DNA of 36,649 nt. It comes from Priapulus caudatus (Eukaryota; Priapulida; Priapulimorpha; Priapulimorphida; Priapulidae). The notes under the pieces are model-generated. The model did not search any database, was not told the origin of the DNA, and saw only the letters and a program-made list of their open reading frames with translations. The stretch spans positions 1,113,559 to 1,150,207 of the forward strand of contig NW_014577062.1 in assembly GCF_000485595.1 (NCBI RefSeq), read 5' to 3'. The position numbers and the translations under genes are program-made. Numbering within the stretch: the first letter of the stretch is position 1; each line of letters opens with the position of its first letter. Shown piece by piece: positions 10,709 through 22,307 of this stretch.

Positions 10709-13083
10709 GTGAGTGGCGAGCGCGATGGTAGTGCTGATTAAAACGAGGACAGTCGGCAAGAAAGCGGTTACGTCTCTTTCGAAATCCCGAGTTATATGGT
10801 TTAGAAATCGATAGATTTGTAGAAATCTGTTAAATGCGCTTGGGCTTGTGTGCGCGCGTGTTATACGCGTAATATAAGAGGCAATTTAAGCTCGTTAAAT
10901 TATTCACTTCCTCATATTTGCGATAAAAGCCTGTTCGTGGTCACCTGTAATTTGTTATCAATTGCACTTTCAGATTTGCCAAAGAACATTTGCCTTACAG
11001 CAAACTGTGTAAATACAGGTAACAAACAAACATACTATTCTCTACTGCCGCGATAGCTTCGTTAAATAATTGCCAATCTTTCATCGCTCCATCTTATTAT
11101 TAATCTAAATAATCACATACTTTGTTCATGGTGGTTATTTAGGAAATAATTTTCCTATAGCATTTATAAGCAACAAGTGTCGCACCGCAGGCGTGCATGC
11201 GGCAAAGAATCTTACCCCCTCGTTAATTGCGTTACGCCGTATGCACACACTCGTGGTGACTCTGCGTGTTTATTCATGCTTTGGGTCTTCCCTAAGATTA
11301 TTATCAGTACCATATTAATCGTTAGTTTAAAGCAGGTTCGTACTTGCTTCGGGTTACGGACAGCGCTTCGGTAAATATGATGCCTGGCGAGCTATAACGA
11401 TCGCTGGGATGGCGGCTCTGGCCAACGTTGCAAGGAGATCGACAGTTAGCAGTAGAGCGCTATCGGCTGGAGCGCCGATTTTTGTGAGGGGCGGCAAAAT
11501 TCACTCGAAAGTTTAATCGAAGTTCCTATTATTAAGATGAAATTGGGCTTCGCACATGCGCACGCTTATCCTAGCCGGCTATCAATGATAACCAATAATG
11601 ATCCTAAGTTATACGCTATTTAATCGTAACATGCTAATTATATAACTGCTTTATCCGCTAGTTGTCCGTTGCCTGAGCTACAGGCGGTTTACACTAAGAG
11701 CACGAGCTGATGAGAATTATATATGGCAAATTTGTTCATTGAGAACTTAAATAACTAATGAAATATAATTAAACAAAGCGGTAGGGTAGGCTTTGCGGGG
11801 TGTAGTTCTTAAGCTGGATAAATCAAGGTGACTTCCTACCCCCAATTATCTCCGCGTAGACATTCCAGTATTAATGTTGCGTGTGAACAACCAGTTCCCC
11901 TTATACTTATTTCAATAGTTTGATGATGGTTTTATTTGGGATAACAATGGCGATTGTGCAAACTTTTGGGCGATTGGGGGTCACCTTTGCATGCATTAGA
12001 GTCTATGCGAACTGCTTGCGAATTGTCTTCGTGAATTGTATGGTAATTATTATACAATACTCCTGTTGCCTGCCGATGCCGTCCTACTGTGCGACAGATA
12101 TCTCGTTCATGCCACATCACCGCTCCGGTGGCAGGCCCCATTTCACCACGTTCCGCAGATAGACAATCGCCTACTAAAATCAAACGTTTACTGTGTTGGC
12201 AACGAGATAAGCCACTTCGCGCGTAAACCGTGTTGATACTGAAGATACTTGAGCTATAAGGTCTCCCGTGTGTAGCGCCGGTGGCGTTTTCCGCCCAGGG
12301 GTTATAACTGCCGCGGCAACGCAAATAAACACATTGCCGCGTGAAAATGATTTGCCTCTCGACTTGAGAGACACTATAGAGTTTGTGCTAAGATAGCCGC
12401 GCTCACTTACCTAGAATGAGAATATCTTATGAGTGTCGGTGGCTGTAATCCGCGTCTGCGAGCAATGTTCTATAGAGGGTACTTGCTTTTGTCACCGTTG
12501 AAAATCGCCGTATTAGGAGAAATTCTAAGGAGACCAAAGGAATAGCGCATGGCCATAATTGCGTGCGCGTGTTTCTAAAGAAAAAAAAAACCAGTAACTA
12601 ATTAAACCGTATTTTTGTACTGAAGAACGTCAGAATGCTTCACGACTTTGCTTCACTCTCATTTGCCTTTTCATTTTACCTCATTCTGAACTAATCCCAT
12701 TGGCCTTAATCCCCTAGCCACTGCATGTTCCACACTGAGTGATGATTCCTGTTACATTTCGTCGCTCTTTCAAGCAACGCTTTCGTATTTCACCGCCACG
12801 ATGTTCACTTCTTTGTCCGGCAGCCGCCTCGTTGTTGGCAGCGATGGACCCGCTGGCTGACCCATGTGAAGACTTCTACCAGTTCGCTTGCGGCTCGTGG
12901 AACCGGCTGCACACCATTCCCGACGACAAGAGCAGTATTAGCACGTTTGAAGTACTCAGCGAAAAGCTCGACATCTTATTAAAAGGTGATGCTGGAATAA
13001 AACGAGGGAGGATAGTTCTGAGATGATGCGATGAAAGAAAGAGAGAGAAATTAGTGAGGGAGATTGAGTGAAGAGAGAGGCAC

Positions 13084-13134
<51 letters not shown>

Positions 13135-16100
13135 CGCGCGCGCGAGCGCAAGAGAGAGATCGAGCTAGTTGGAGAAAGCTAAAAAAAAATGCGTGAGAGA
13201 GAACGAGAGAAAGAGCGCGCGCGAGAGAGAAACACAGAGACAGAGAATGGAGGGAGACGGATAGGGAGCAGACAAACAGCGACAGGGCAGTTAATTAAAG
13301 AAGTAAATATACTATAGATTGCGATGTTTTTCATAGGAATCTTGATCGAACGACCAGCTTAAACCGAACTGAAAATTAATAGCGCAAACTGCGCTTATAT
13401 GAGAAAGTTAATGCTGTATTGTAGTGACGCCGTCGTGCAGAGAAATTAAGTGGCATGAAGTGTGTTCTTGATATTTTCGTCTGACATTCCACCAGTTCCG
13501 GTTGAAAAAATAAACGCAAACATTGAGCTATGCACAAAATAAACGAGAAAGTTTAATAGTGAATTGCACTTGGTTTTGCAGATTTGTTAGAAGAGGGCTT
13601 AAAGCCCGTTGACAGTGAAGCGACTAAAAAGGCTAAAGTTTTGTATCGATCGTGTATAAACAAGAGTAAGTATAACAGCCTACTGAACGTTTGAGCCAGT
13701 TATCTATATATTGACTCTGATAAATATAACTGCGAAGACTACATTCCGGCTTGGAAACCGCTTTCAACAAGGCTCTACCAATGTTATCATTTGCATAACC
13801 TTTTCGTTCACTCGCTCATTCATTTACACGTTCACCGACTCTTTCAATCATTATCTTATGAATAAATATGAATGGGTGAATAGCACCGACTCTAAACTTG
13901 CCGCGCTGTCGCTAAAACTTTATGTTTAAACGTTTCTCATCCTATAGATTTTCAAACCACGATAGACAGAGTGATTGAATAAAATCCGCATATTTACGGT
14001 TATTGCGTTCTGCGCATGCGCAGATCGTGTCGCTGAAATCTATCTATAGTCGGCGAAAAGCAGTTGGAGGGACGTAACTGAATTAATGTGCCGCACTAGT
14101 GTAATAGCATGCATTGCAGTGGATAACATTGTAAGTAATGCTTACATCTGAGCTAGCGGCTAAATTTTTTTGCCTAAATCTAAAAAAACAGATAACGGAG
14201 TCACTTTTAACGTGCCGAACACCGCACAAGGTTTCCGATAATGATTTCCTCACATCGTGCGGCGTTGTCCATCTGCTTAGGTGCGAGTGAGATAATTGCG
14301 GACAACCCTCTTAAGCGAGTCCTGAGGGAACTAGGAGGTTGGCCCGTGCTGGATCCAAAGTGGCACAACCCCGACTGGTCGCTGGAGCTACTACTTGGTG
14401 GGAGATTTACGTTGAACGAATTTCTCAGAATTGTTAAATTAAATAGACGAGACTTTTTCAATTACGCATTTCCCATAAATATTCTAATCGTCATATATCA
14501 TAGTAGATAGTGTCGAAACGAACGAAATGCAGAATAAGGGTTGAAACGTTCATTAATTACAAACGGTAATTATCACGGTCGATTAATTGTGCGCCACAAG
14601 TAAAGGAATCCGAAGACGAATGTAATTTTGCTTTACATGATGAAGATGGCTTCACGTACATGGTGGTATCAAAAAACGCCTTGCTACCTACTATGAAAGC
14701 AGACATGATATCTGACCATCAAACGAAATGCACGTTAATCGTACGCATTTGAATCGTGTTTCCTCCCGAAAGATCAGAATAGATTGCGCTAGCGTTGTAG
14801 CCGAGTGCGCAGCAAAACAAATCGAACTGTAGTAAAACGAACCAATAAGCGTCGCGTAATTCTGTCGGCTAGCTAACGTAATATATGGAATGTGTTCGCA
14901 GGCGAGCTGAGGGGGAGTTTTAATCTACCGGTAGTCCTAGAGCAGTGGATCGGACCCGACGATAAAAACTCGTCAGTCAATATAATACAGGTATCGTCAT
15001 CGTCGCCATCACTCACGGCGTGGTCCCTATCACCGTCGTCACCCTTACAACAGTTGTCACACACGTCGAATCGCGATGATAGTAATCGCGATACATAAAT
15101 TACATCGGATTTTACATATTATAGTCACCGTTGTCAATAGCAGGACGCTGCTTTAACCCAACGCACCGATCCTACCTACATTAACCCATTACTGCACTAA
15201 TTCTTTTTTGTTTTCGGAATCACAGATCGATCAGCCTGGTCCGGGGCGACTCACTCTACCTAGCCGCGAATATTATCTGTCCGGACCTGAAGGGCAGGAG
15301 CTGCTCGACGCATACTACAAGCTGATGGTCGATGTTGCCGTAATGCTCGGCGCTGACAGACGCTACGCCGAGACTCAGATGAAGAACGTACTCGACTTTG
15401 AGATCGAACTCGCAAATGTACGCGTGTATTCGGTTGCTGCGTGAAGTAAAATCCGCGATAACGAATGACTCGAGAGCGGAAAAGCCATTAGAGGCGCGCT
15501 TCCTCCTTACTCCGCCGGCCGCCCATCACGACTCCCGCGAGTCCTTATGAATGTGTCTATTGCTTCATGTTCCGGTAAACCTCGTGGAGAATTTGCATGA
15601 CAAACGATACGTCGCAGTGAGCATGTTGCGTTAGACGAGGCTGTTAGCTCGCACAGTAGCTATCATCTATAAAGCTTTACGCTTGACAACGCGCGCGATT
15701 ATATGCCAGGTAGCTACCGGGGGAAAAAACGCTTGCAAATGCTTTCACCGTCGTGTGGGCTTTACGGGCATAAAAGTGCACCCCGGTGACCAGGCACGAG
15801 TTGTTAGCGGGCGCTCGCCAACATGACACGGTCGATCATCCATTTATCTAGCACCTGCACTTTACCGGCGTAGTCATATTACATTTTCGTTAAATTTTAA
15901 AGATCACCGTACCACAAGCGGAGAGGCACGACCAGGGACTAATCTATAACAACATGACAATCGGAAACCTGCAGAGTATGGTACCCAGGGTATGTATTCA
16001 CGGACGCACTGCCGTCTGGTGACATTTAACAGCCGTTGTTAAATTCCATCCGTTTACGAGAGATGAGTGGTAAAAATATAATGCAGCCACAGCGTAAAAT

Positions 16101-16725
16101 CTACGTGCTGCTCCTGACTGCAAGAAGTTAGTGTTATCCACCAGCGCTCTTGTCTGTAATAACCGCGTACCAGGCACGATTTTTAAAACACGCGCTTACA
16201 CGGCGGCATATACATCGATGAGGGAGAAACTGATTCAATGTTCTTGCCCATTACAAACTTAACTGAATAAATATAATATAATATAATATAATATAATATA
16301 ATATAATATAATATAATATAATATAATATAATATAATATAATATAATATAATATAATATAATATAATATAATTTAATATAATATAATATAATATAATATA
16401 ATATAATATAATATAATATAATATAATATATCAATATAAAATAAATCTTTTAGGTCGAGGTCGACGTCCGTGATGTATTTTTAATTTTATGAATTAGTAA
16501 TTAATATTCTGATCATAATAAATAAGATAAGAATTTTATTTTACAAGATGCATTAATATCTTGCAGTTTAACTGGTTGAAATACCTAATGCATTTCGTGG
16601 TGGAGCCGCTGACGTCATCAGAGGAAATAGTAGTGTACTCGGAACCCTATCTGAAAGCATTGAACACGCTTATACAGCAGTACGACAGGAGGTATGGTAG
16701 ATGAATATATATATATACATATATG

Positions 16726-16766
<41 letters not shown>

Positions 16767-16899
16767 GATCGGTAGATAGATGGCTAGCTAGCTAGATAGA
16801 TAGATAAATAGATCGATAGCTAGATAGATAAATAAATAGATAGATAGCTAGATAGCTAGATAGCTAGATAGATAGATAGATAGATAGATGGATAGATAA

Positions 16900-16988
<89 letters not shown>

Positions 16989-16993
16989 GAGAG

Positions 16994-17036
<43 letters not shown>

Positions 17037-19463
17037 GAGAGAGATAGATAGATAGATGAATAGACAGATAGATAAATAGACGAATATGTGATAGATGAGT
17101 ATATTGATGAATTTTTTAGATTGTCGGCAAGGAACCCCATAGCCAGACGGACGGAGGGACGGGCGGACATGTGGATGTACGACAAGATAGTTTGGAGTAG
17201 TAACCGCAAACTAATTTTGCTCTTCTCGTATCTGTGACAGGGTCTTGACTAACTACGCCATATGGTTCCTCATCATGAAGATTTTGCCTCAGCTTCCAAA
17301 CAAATACCAGGGCCCCTACATGGAATTCCAGAAGGTTCAGAATGGCATTCTGGCGCCAACTATACGCTGGAAGCACTGCGTGGGCTTCGTCAACGAAGCA
17401 ATGGGACTGGCACTCGGCGCGCTGTTCGTACGAGAAAACTTTCCAAAGGAGAGTAAGGACACGGTCAGTGACTTGGTATCTTGCAAGCGAGCAACCACAC
17501 ACGGGGTTATGTCTTCATCGAAGGCGTGAACGTTAATTATCTGCGTAAAACAGAAACAGTTGAGCCATGCCTCATCGGAAACTCAAAAACAGCATAAACT
17601 GCGCTATTACGCATCTAAATCATACTTTTTGTTCCGGTCAAGTTTATCATATCGTGCTAATAGAGCTAATTAATTGAAGATTTTAGACGGTTGAAGCCCT
17701 GTCAGTGTCAACTAGAGTGGTGCAGCATCGTTCGAATCGCGTGCCTGCGATTGCGCTCACGCGTGCGTGGCTATACGCGATGCGAATGATTCAGTACAGT
17801 GTATAACGTACTTAAGTAGATCGATTGCACGAATAAACAGCGGTGGTGAATATTAACCGTTTTTAGATAGACAATGAATTAAGTGCGCAAAGTGATGTAA
17901 CACGTTGTCGTTCGATTAGTTAATACGGCCAGCTTCACAACGAAAACAATATTGCATTTGCCGCGGTCTCACAACGTCGGTCAACACGATCTTTGCCGCA
18001 GGCAATATGGTATATTCTTTCGCAATGCTGTCTGTTACAATACGCATGCTGATACTCTGCTCCGGTAGGCTCTGGAGATGATACACAACATCCGCAGCGC
18101 GTTCAACGAGCTACTGCAAGAGAACCACTGGATGGGAGAGGACACGCGTGCTGTAGCCGAGGAGAAGGTATAAGCCACGCGCGGGGGAAGCCACGTGTCG
18201 CATAATCCGGGCGCAACTAAACACGAGGAGACGATACGCAATAAGATGCGCGAAACAAAAACAATACGTGTGCGGAGATGATCAATTGGTGAATGACGTG
18301 ATAACCAAGAAAGGAAGATCACGTGAATGTGTTATGGTGAAGCGCTCTGTGTGTGACAAGATAAGGGGAGATATAGGCTACGGGGATTTGGTGTGTAGCT
18401 GGAGAGATGGCCTGGCCGCAGAAGGAAGGACGGGATGCGGAACCAGCAGAAATAGGTAGAGTATAGCAGTCGGGCGTCGGTGAAGCAAGGATGTGACAAG
18501 CAGTTGTTGAAATAATATAGGGCAGAGTGCAGCAGGCAACGAGTGGATGGAAGACCGCCGTGGAGATTTTCAAACGAAAAATATTATTGACATGTTCGAT
18601 CCCAAACACTTGATGTGCATAAAAACAAAATAAACACGCGAAAACAGACACGTACAGACAATGCTAAAATTTGTTCGTGGTATTCTACTATTTATATAGT
18701 GAATTAGCCGATCGGCCGGTGATGTTGGCATTTAAGCATGGAGTCAGTTTCAATCGGGTCGTCACGAGATTTCACACGTTTTTTTCTCAGGTCTAAAGCA
18801 AATCAAATAATGATTATGATAATTAAGATAATTTTTTCCAAAATTCTTTATTTCGCGGGTCTAGTCTTTACAATTTGCAACAATAATTTCAAGCATTATT
18901 GGTACTACTATGACATGAACACCTACCGGTTTAGCTGAGCTCACGGTCAGCCGTAACAACCAAGCGTAATGTAGATTTTAGCCGATTAGACGATGTCTAT
19001 ATAACATAACATCTATGATCCCAAATGAAACCCGAATGTCTACACCCGCATCGGGCTTTTATTATACATTATGCACCTGTATGCGTGTTTATTCTCATTT
19101 CATCTCTTCGCATCACGAGACGTTGCGCGTCAAGGGAAAGCACAAAGTTAAAGCAGAAAGGGAAGGCAGTTCGACCTTGATACAAACCTAGGAAAAACCC
19201 AGAAAGAACAAAGCGCAGTGATAAAGCATTTATTAGGCGCCGAGAAAAGGCAGAAAGTTTATGTAGAAAGATAAACGAGTCTATGTTGCTGCCCAGATAG
19301 AGAGAAAACATTTACGGTGATTGCTTGTTGCAGGCAAACGCGATGAACGAAAGAATCGGCTACCCTGACATGTTGACGAATCCAGAGGAGTTGAATGCGG
19401 AATACGAAGGGGTACGGCACATGCACACACACGCACACGCGCACGCAAACGCACACGCACACG

Positions 19464-19517
<54 letters not shown>

Positions 19518-22020
19518 NNNNNNNNNNNNNNNNNNNNNNNNNNNNNNNNNNNNNNNNNNNNNNNNNNNNNNNNNNNNNNNNNNNNNNNNNNNNNNNNNNN
19601 NNNNNNNNNNNNNNNNNNNNNNNNNNNNNNNNNNNNNNNNNNNNNNNNNNNNNNNNNNNNNNNNNNNNNNNNNNNNNNNNNNNNNNNNNNNNNNNNNNNN
19701 NNNNNNNNNNNNNNNNNNNNNNNNNNNNNNNNNNNNNNNNNNNNNNNNNNNNNNNNNNNNNNNNNNNNNNNNNNNNNNNNNNNNNNNNNNNNNNNNNNNN
19801 NNNNNNNNNNNNNNNNNNNNNNNNNNNNNNNNNNNNNNNNNNNNNNNNNNNNNNNNNNNNNNNNNNNNNNNNNNNNNNNNNNNNNNNNNNNNNNNNNNNN
19901 NNNNNNNNNNNNNNNNNNNNNNNNNNNNNNNNNNNNNNNNNNNNNNNNNNNNNNNNNNNNNNNNNNNNNNNNNNNNNNNNNNNNNNNNNNNNNNNNNNNN
20001 NNNNNNNNNNNNNNNNNNNNNNNNNNNNNNNNNNNNNNNNNNNNNNNCTTTCGTCTTACCATCTGGTGACGGTGTTGTTGAAAACATCAAGTCAATTTCA
20101 GGTTTAGTCGCAGGACTTCCAGGTTTAACATCTGGAGATTTTGTGGTTTTACCATGTGGAGATTTCGTTGTTTTACCATCTGGAGATTTCGTTGTTTTAC
20201 CATCTGTGGGTTCTTTCGTCTTACCATCTGGTGACGGTGTTGTTGTAAACATCAAGTCAATTTTAGGTTTAGTCGCAGGACTTCCAGGTTTAACATCTGG
20301 AGATTTTGTTGTCTTACCATCTGGAGATTTCGTTGTTTCACCATCTGTGGGTTCTTTCGTCTTACCATCTGGTGACGGTGTTGTTGAAAACATCAAGTCA
20401 ATTTTAGGTTTAGTCGCAGGACTTCCAGGTTTAACATCAGGAGATTTTGTTGTTTTACCATCTGGAGATTTCGTTGTTTTACCATCTGTGGGTCCTTTCG
20501 TCTTACCATCTGGGGACGGTGTTGTTGTAAACATCAAGTCAATTTTTGGTTTAGTCGCAGGACTTCCAGGTTTAACATCAGGAGATTTTGTTGTTTTACC
20601 ATCTGGAGATTTCGTTGTTTCACCATCTGGAGATTTCGTTGTTTCACCATCTGTGGGTCCTTTCGTCTTACCATCTGGGGACGGTGTTGTTGTAAACATC
20701 AAGTCAATTTTGGGTTTAGTCGCAGGACTTTGGGGTTTGACATTTGGGTCCTCTGGTAGTATGATTGTCGGAGGTGCTTCTGTTATTTGAATCGTAGATA
20801 TCGGCGGAAATGTCAGCTTTGGGTCCGGCGTGCTTCGTGTACTCTCGGGTGATATTAATGAATCTACATCCGGTCTTTCAGAAGAAGGACTTGTCGTTTT
20901 CATAATGACACGATCATCAGTGGCTGGTGATCCCCGTGTCGTTATCGCAGATGTAATAGCGAGGGGCGTAGTCGGTGATGTAGTCGTACGTATAATCGAT
21001 TCAATGAGGGTGGAGTTTATCAGTACAGAGTAGATATCGAATGGAACCTCGATACCCTCAATAATAATGCTCGTCTGAGGAATGTACAGGTCGCAGCCAA
21101 GGTCATGTAGTGGTACATCCAAGATGCTAACACCTGCAGCAGTGAATGATACATATAAGTGTGTGATTACTATATATATATATAATATTATATTTATCTG
21201 GTATATATATCACAGGGGCATAAGTAATCGGAGTGCGGTGTTGTTGGTGTTGTTGATGACTAATGTTTGTTGACGCCCTCTGCTGCTACGTTATTAGGGT
21301 CCAGTCATTTACTTATCTGCAGCAATTGATCGCAAGCAATTAAATTTCGAATAAAATTGTATAACGATAGGCGGCGATAATCCGTAATTTGGCACGATGT
21401 TCTAACGTATGTAATAACGAATGTTGGTTTTATTTCAGTTAAATTTGGATAGATCAAAGTTTCTCGAGAACAACTTCCGAATTTTAAAATTCGAAGCGCA
21501 AAAGACGTTACGAAAGTTGAGACAACCTGTCAACAAAGATAGGTGTGTGTTCTGTGATTACCGACATGATGGATAATATAATGTCAACAAATGAATACGG
21601 TTGTTACGAACTAAAAAAATGCATAGTTTAATTCGACTCATAAAATGCATTTGAACAACTTTCTTAGTATTTTTTAAACTTAATTACGTGTGATGAATAA
21701 AATTATGATCATAATTCTGTGATAATCTGCATCACTACCTATGAAACCATACGAATAATTGTTTGAACGCATGGAAAGCTTTCAATTAAGCGAAACCGAA
21801 TACAACTGAAGGGCAGTGTTTGCAGTTGCATATAGCTACGGGTAATTGACATAACCACGTTCAACTGCACAAACGTGTACAAATCGGTACAGTTGTTTGC
21901 AATTGCGTGCAACTGTTTACAACTACATAGAACTGTTTAGAATTCGGCTTAACCGTTACAGGTGGACAACGCCACCGGCTCAGGTAAATGCATTCTACAG
22001 TCCGAACAAGAACGACATTG
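10477..22020 (+). CDS. M13-family zinc metallopeptidase (neprilysin/ECE-like), partial, 14 exons
   Basis: The model joins 10477-10708, 10974-11018, 12824-12985, 13582-13665, 14281-14397, 14902-14990, 15226-15417, 15903-15989, 16567-16691, 17241-17463, 18069-18167, 19334-19411, 21439-21542 and 21962-22020. All introns are GT-AG and all phases match, giving 565 codons. Residues 1-51 are cytoplasmic and about 52-73 are the single membrane anchor (type II). Then come the CLTANC cysteines, DPCEDFYQFACGSW, YRSCINK, ELGGWPV, LPSREYYL, EEIVVYSEPYL and VNAFYSP, all hallmarks of the M13 N-terminal domain. Family members of about 750 residues cleave small peptides outside the cell with a HExxH zinc site. 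That catalytic half is absent from the window. Assignment to neprilysin versus ECE subtype is uncertain. Confidence 0.93.
10709..12823 (+). other. M13 introns 1 and 2
   Basis: Apart from the microexon at 10974-11018 nothing coding is recognised. Short unrelated open frames occur at 11177-11374 and 11920-12162. They have no family features. Confidence 0.5.
10974..11018 (+). CDS. M13 peptidase exon 2: 15-codon microexon
   Basis: A 45-base exon lies between ACTTTCAG and GTAACA, with phase 1 at both ends, so skipping it would keep the frame. It encodes LPKNICLTANCVNT. The two cysteines (residues 84 and 89) match the Cys-Leu-Thr-x-x-Cys segment that opens the M13 ectodomain, which is why I accept such a small exon. 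Confidence 0.85.
12824..12985 (+). CDS. M13 peptidase exon 3: DPCEDFYQFACG signature
   Basis: Acceptor TTTGTCCGGCAG, donor AAAAG|GTGATG, phase 1 to 1. It encodes AASLLAAMDPLADPCEDFYQ followed by FACGSW, the most conserved N-terminal motif of the family, and then IPDDKSSISTFEVLSEKL. Cys107 and Cys115 are the expected disulfide-forming residues. Confidence 0.95.
13079..13260. repeat. (AG)n microsatellite and GA-rich tract in M13 intron
   Basis: Near-pure AG from about 13083 to 13128, followed by GA-rich and CG-rich degenerate sequence. Confidence 0.9.
13582..13665 (+). CDS. M13 peptidase exon 4
   Basis: An 84-base exon from TTTTGCAG to GTAAGT, phase 1 to 1. It encodes DLLEEGLKPVDSEATKKAKV then LYRSCINK. 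The A-x-K-A-x-x-L-Y-x-S-C pattern is typical of M13 peptidases. Confidence 0.93.
14281..14397 (+). CDS. M13 peptidase exon 5: ELGGWPV segment
   Basis: Acceptor ATCTGCTTAG, donor CTTG|GTGGGA, 117 bases, phase 1 to 1. It encodes SASEIIADNPLKRVLRELGG followed by WPVLDPKW and a hydrophobic SLELLLG end. LGGWPV is a standard family landmark. Reading through the donor instead would add residues that do not fit the family. Confidence 0.92.
14902..14990 (+). CDS. M13 peptidase exon 6
   Basis: Acceptor TTCGCAG, donor ATACAG|GTATCG. It encodes ELRGSFNLPVVLEQWIGPDD then KNSSVNIIQ. The D-x-K-N-S-x-x-N-I-I pattern, followed across the splice by IDQPG, matches the family core. Confidence 0.92.
15226..15417 (+). 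CDS. M13 peptidase exon 7: LPSREYYL segment
   Basis: A 192-base, phase 0 exon from AATCACAG to GTACGC. It encodes residues 244-307, including IDQPGPGRLTLPSREYYL, YYKLMVDVAVMLGA and VLDFEIELAN, in the family's usual order. Confidence 0.95.
15903..15989 (+). CDS. M13 peptidase exon 8
   Basis: An 87-base, phase 0 exon between TTTTAAAG and GTATGT. It encodes ITVPQAERHDQGLIYNNMT then IGNLQSMVPR, the region where M13 enzymes carry the E-x-x-x-Y-N-x-M-T motif. Confidence 0.93.
16271..16430. repeat. (TATAA)n pentanucleotide microsatellite, about 32 units
   Basis: A nearly pure ATATA/TATAA array within the intron before the 16567 exon, with one A-to-T change near 16373. It gives a Tyr-Ile-Ile-Leu-Tyr frame on the minus strand, which is spurious. 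Confidence 0.97.
16567..16691 (+). CDS. M13 peptidase exon 9
   Basis: Acceptor ATCTTGCAG, donor GACAGGAG|GTATGG, ending two bases into a codon. It encodes FNWLKYLMHFVVEPLTSSEE then IVVYSEPYLKAL. F-N-W and E-E-x-V-V-Y-x-x-P-Y-L are typical of neprilysin and ECE proteins. Confidence 0.94.
16703..17085. repeat. (TA)n followed by (GATA)n microsatellite
   Basis: TA-rich repeats run to about 16765. From there to about 17085 the sequence is a GATA array with GAGA and GCTA variants. It sits in the M13 intron just before exon 10. Confidence 0.97.
17241..17463 (+). CDS. M13 peptidase exon 10
   Basis: Acceptor CTGTGACAG, donor GACACG|GTCAGT. It encodes RVLTNYAIWFLIMKILPQL through APTIRWKHCVGFVNEAMGLA to FPKESKDT. 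A stronger-looking donor (GAGA|GTAAGG) lies 11 bases upstream but would break the phase with the next exon. The RW-x-x-C-V and A-L-G-x-L-F patterns support the call. Confidence 0.95.
17464..19333 (+). other. M13 introns around exon 11
   Basis: Besides exon 11 (18069-18167) I see nothing coding. The open frames near 18035-18651 on both strands have no family features. Confidence 0.5.
18069..18167 (+). CDS. M13 peptidase exon 11
   Basis: A 99-base, phase 0 exon from CTCCGGTAG to GTATAA. It encodes ALEMIHNIRSAFNELLQENH then WMGEDTRAVAEEK, matching the I-R-x-A-F and W-M-x-x-x-T-x-x-x-A-x-x-K motifs. Confidence 0.94.
19334..19411 (+). CDS. M13 peptidase exon 12
   Basis: A 78-base, phase 0 exon from TTGTTGCAG to GTACGG. 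It encodes ANAMNERIGYPDMLTNPEEL then NAEYEG, the conserved I-G-Y-P segment. The following intron contains an AC repeat, the assembly gap and an antisense exon of the LRR gene. Confidence 0.94.
19419..19517. repeat. (AC)n microsatellite abutting the gap
   Basis: CACACACGCAC-type repeats, becoming pure AC from about 19476, run directly into the N stretch. The repeat probably caused the assembly break. Confidence 0.95.
19518..20047. other. Assembly gap (530 N)
   Basis: Unresolved bases lie between an AC microsatellite on the left and the coding tandem repeats of the LRR gene on the right. The true length and content are unknown. The stalk repeat and possibly other sequence are missing here. Confidence 1.
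20048..20745 (-). repeat. Coding minisatellite: 141- or 165-bp units
   Basis: The marker GTCGCAGGA (plus strand) recurs at 20107, 20272, 20413, 20554 and 20719, so units are 165, 141, 141 and 165 bp. The 24-bp difference is one extra copy of an 8-residue sub-repeat (TTKSPDGK). All lengths are multiples of three, so copy-number change keeps the frame. The array continues into the gap and resumes, more degenerate, at 23914-23590. Confidence 0.93.
20048..21133 (-). CDS. LRR protein exon 4: end of LRRCT, Thr/Ser/Pro stalk repeats (runs into gap)
   Basis: Acceptor TTCACTGCTGCAG, entering in phase 1 to give [15 protein letters not shown], the last LRRCT segment. A region rich in Thr, Ser and Pro follows ([19 protein letters not shown]), then tandem repeats with the core [20 protein letters not shown] and [15 protein letters not shown]. 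The composition suggests a heavily O-glycosylated, extended stalk. The reading frame is open up to the gap. It remains open through the gap only because N is untranslatable, so any call beyond 20048 is void. Confidence 0.92.
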
Positions 22021-22266
22021 GTAAGTTTTCATAGACATAATTATAATTAAATCATTATAATGAACTGGTTATCTCGCGCACATGCACTATGACGTACATC
22101 ATAATTCTATGAACAAAGCATTTAGCATTGATATTTAACCCATCTTTAGACGTTACACGGCCAAGAGTAACGTCAAAACAGCATAAAAGCGAATAAGCTA
22201 CAATATGTATCTTCGACAAGAAATTTTCACCGGCAGTCTGCAATATCTAGGCACCATTCTATCTGT

Positions 22267-22307
<41 letters not shown>

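Noticed and set aside
17441-17463. Stronger donor GAGA|GTAAGG inside M13 exon 10
   Set aside because: It would leave phase 1 before a phase 0 exon and delete the conserved SKDT end.
19259-20107. Frames crossing the N gap in both directions
   Set aside because: They remain open only because N codons are not stops. The AC repeat adds Val-Cys and Thr-His artefacts.
20143-20790. 215-codon plus-strand frame through the stalk repeats
   Set aside because: Antisense shadow of the coding repeat. The minus strand carries the LRRCT segment and splice acceptor.
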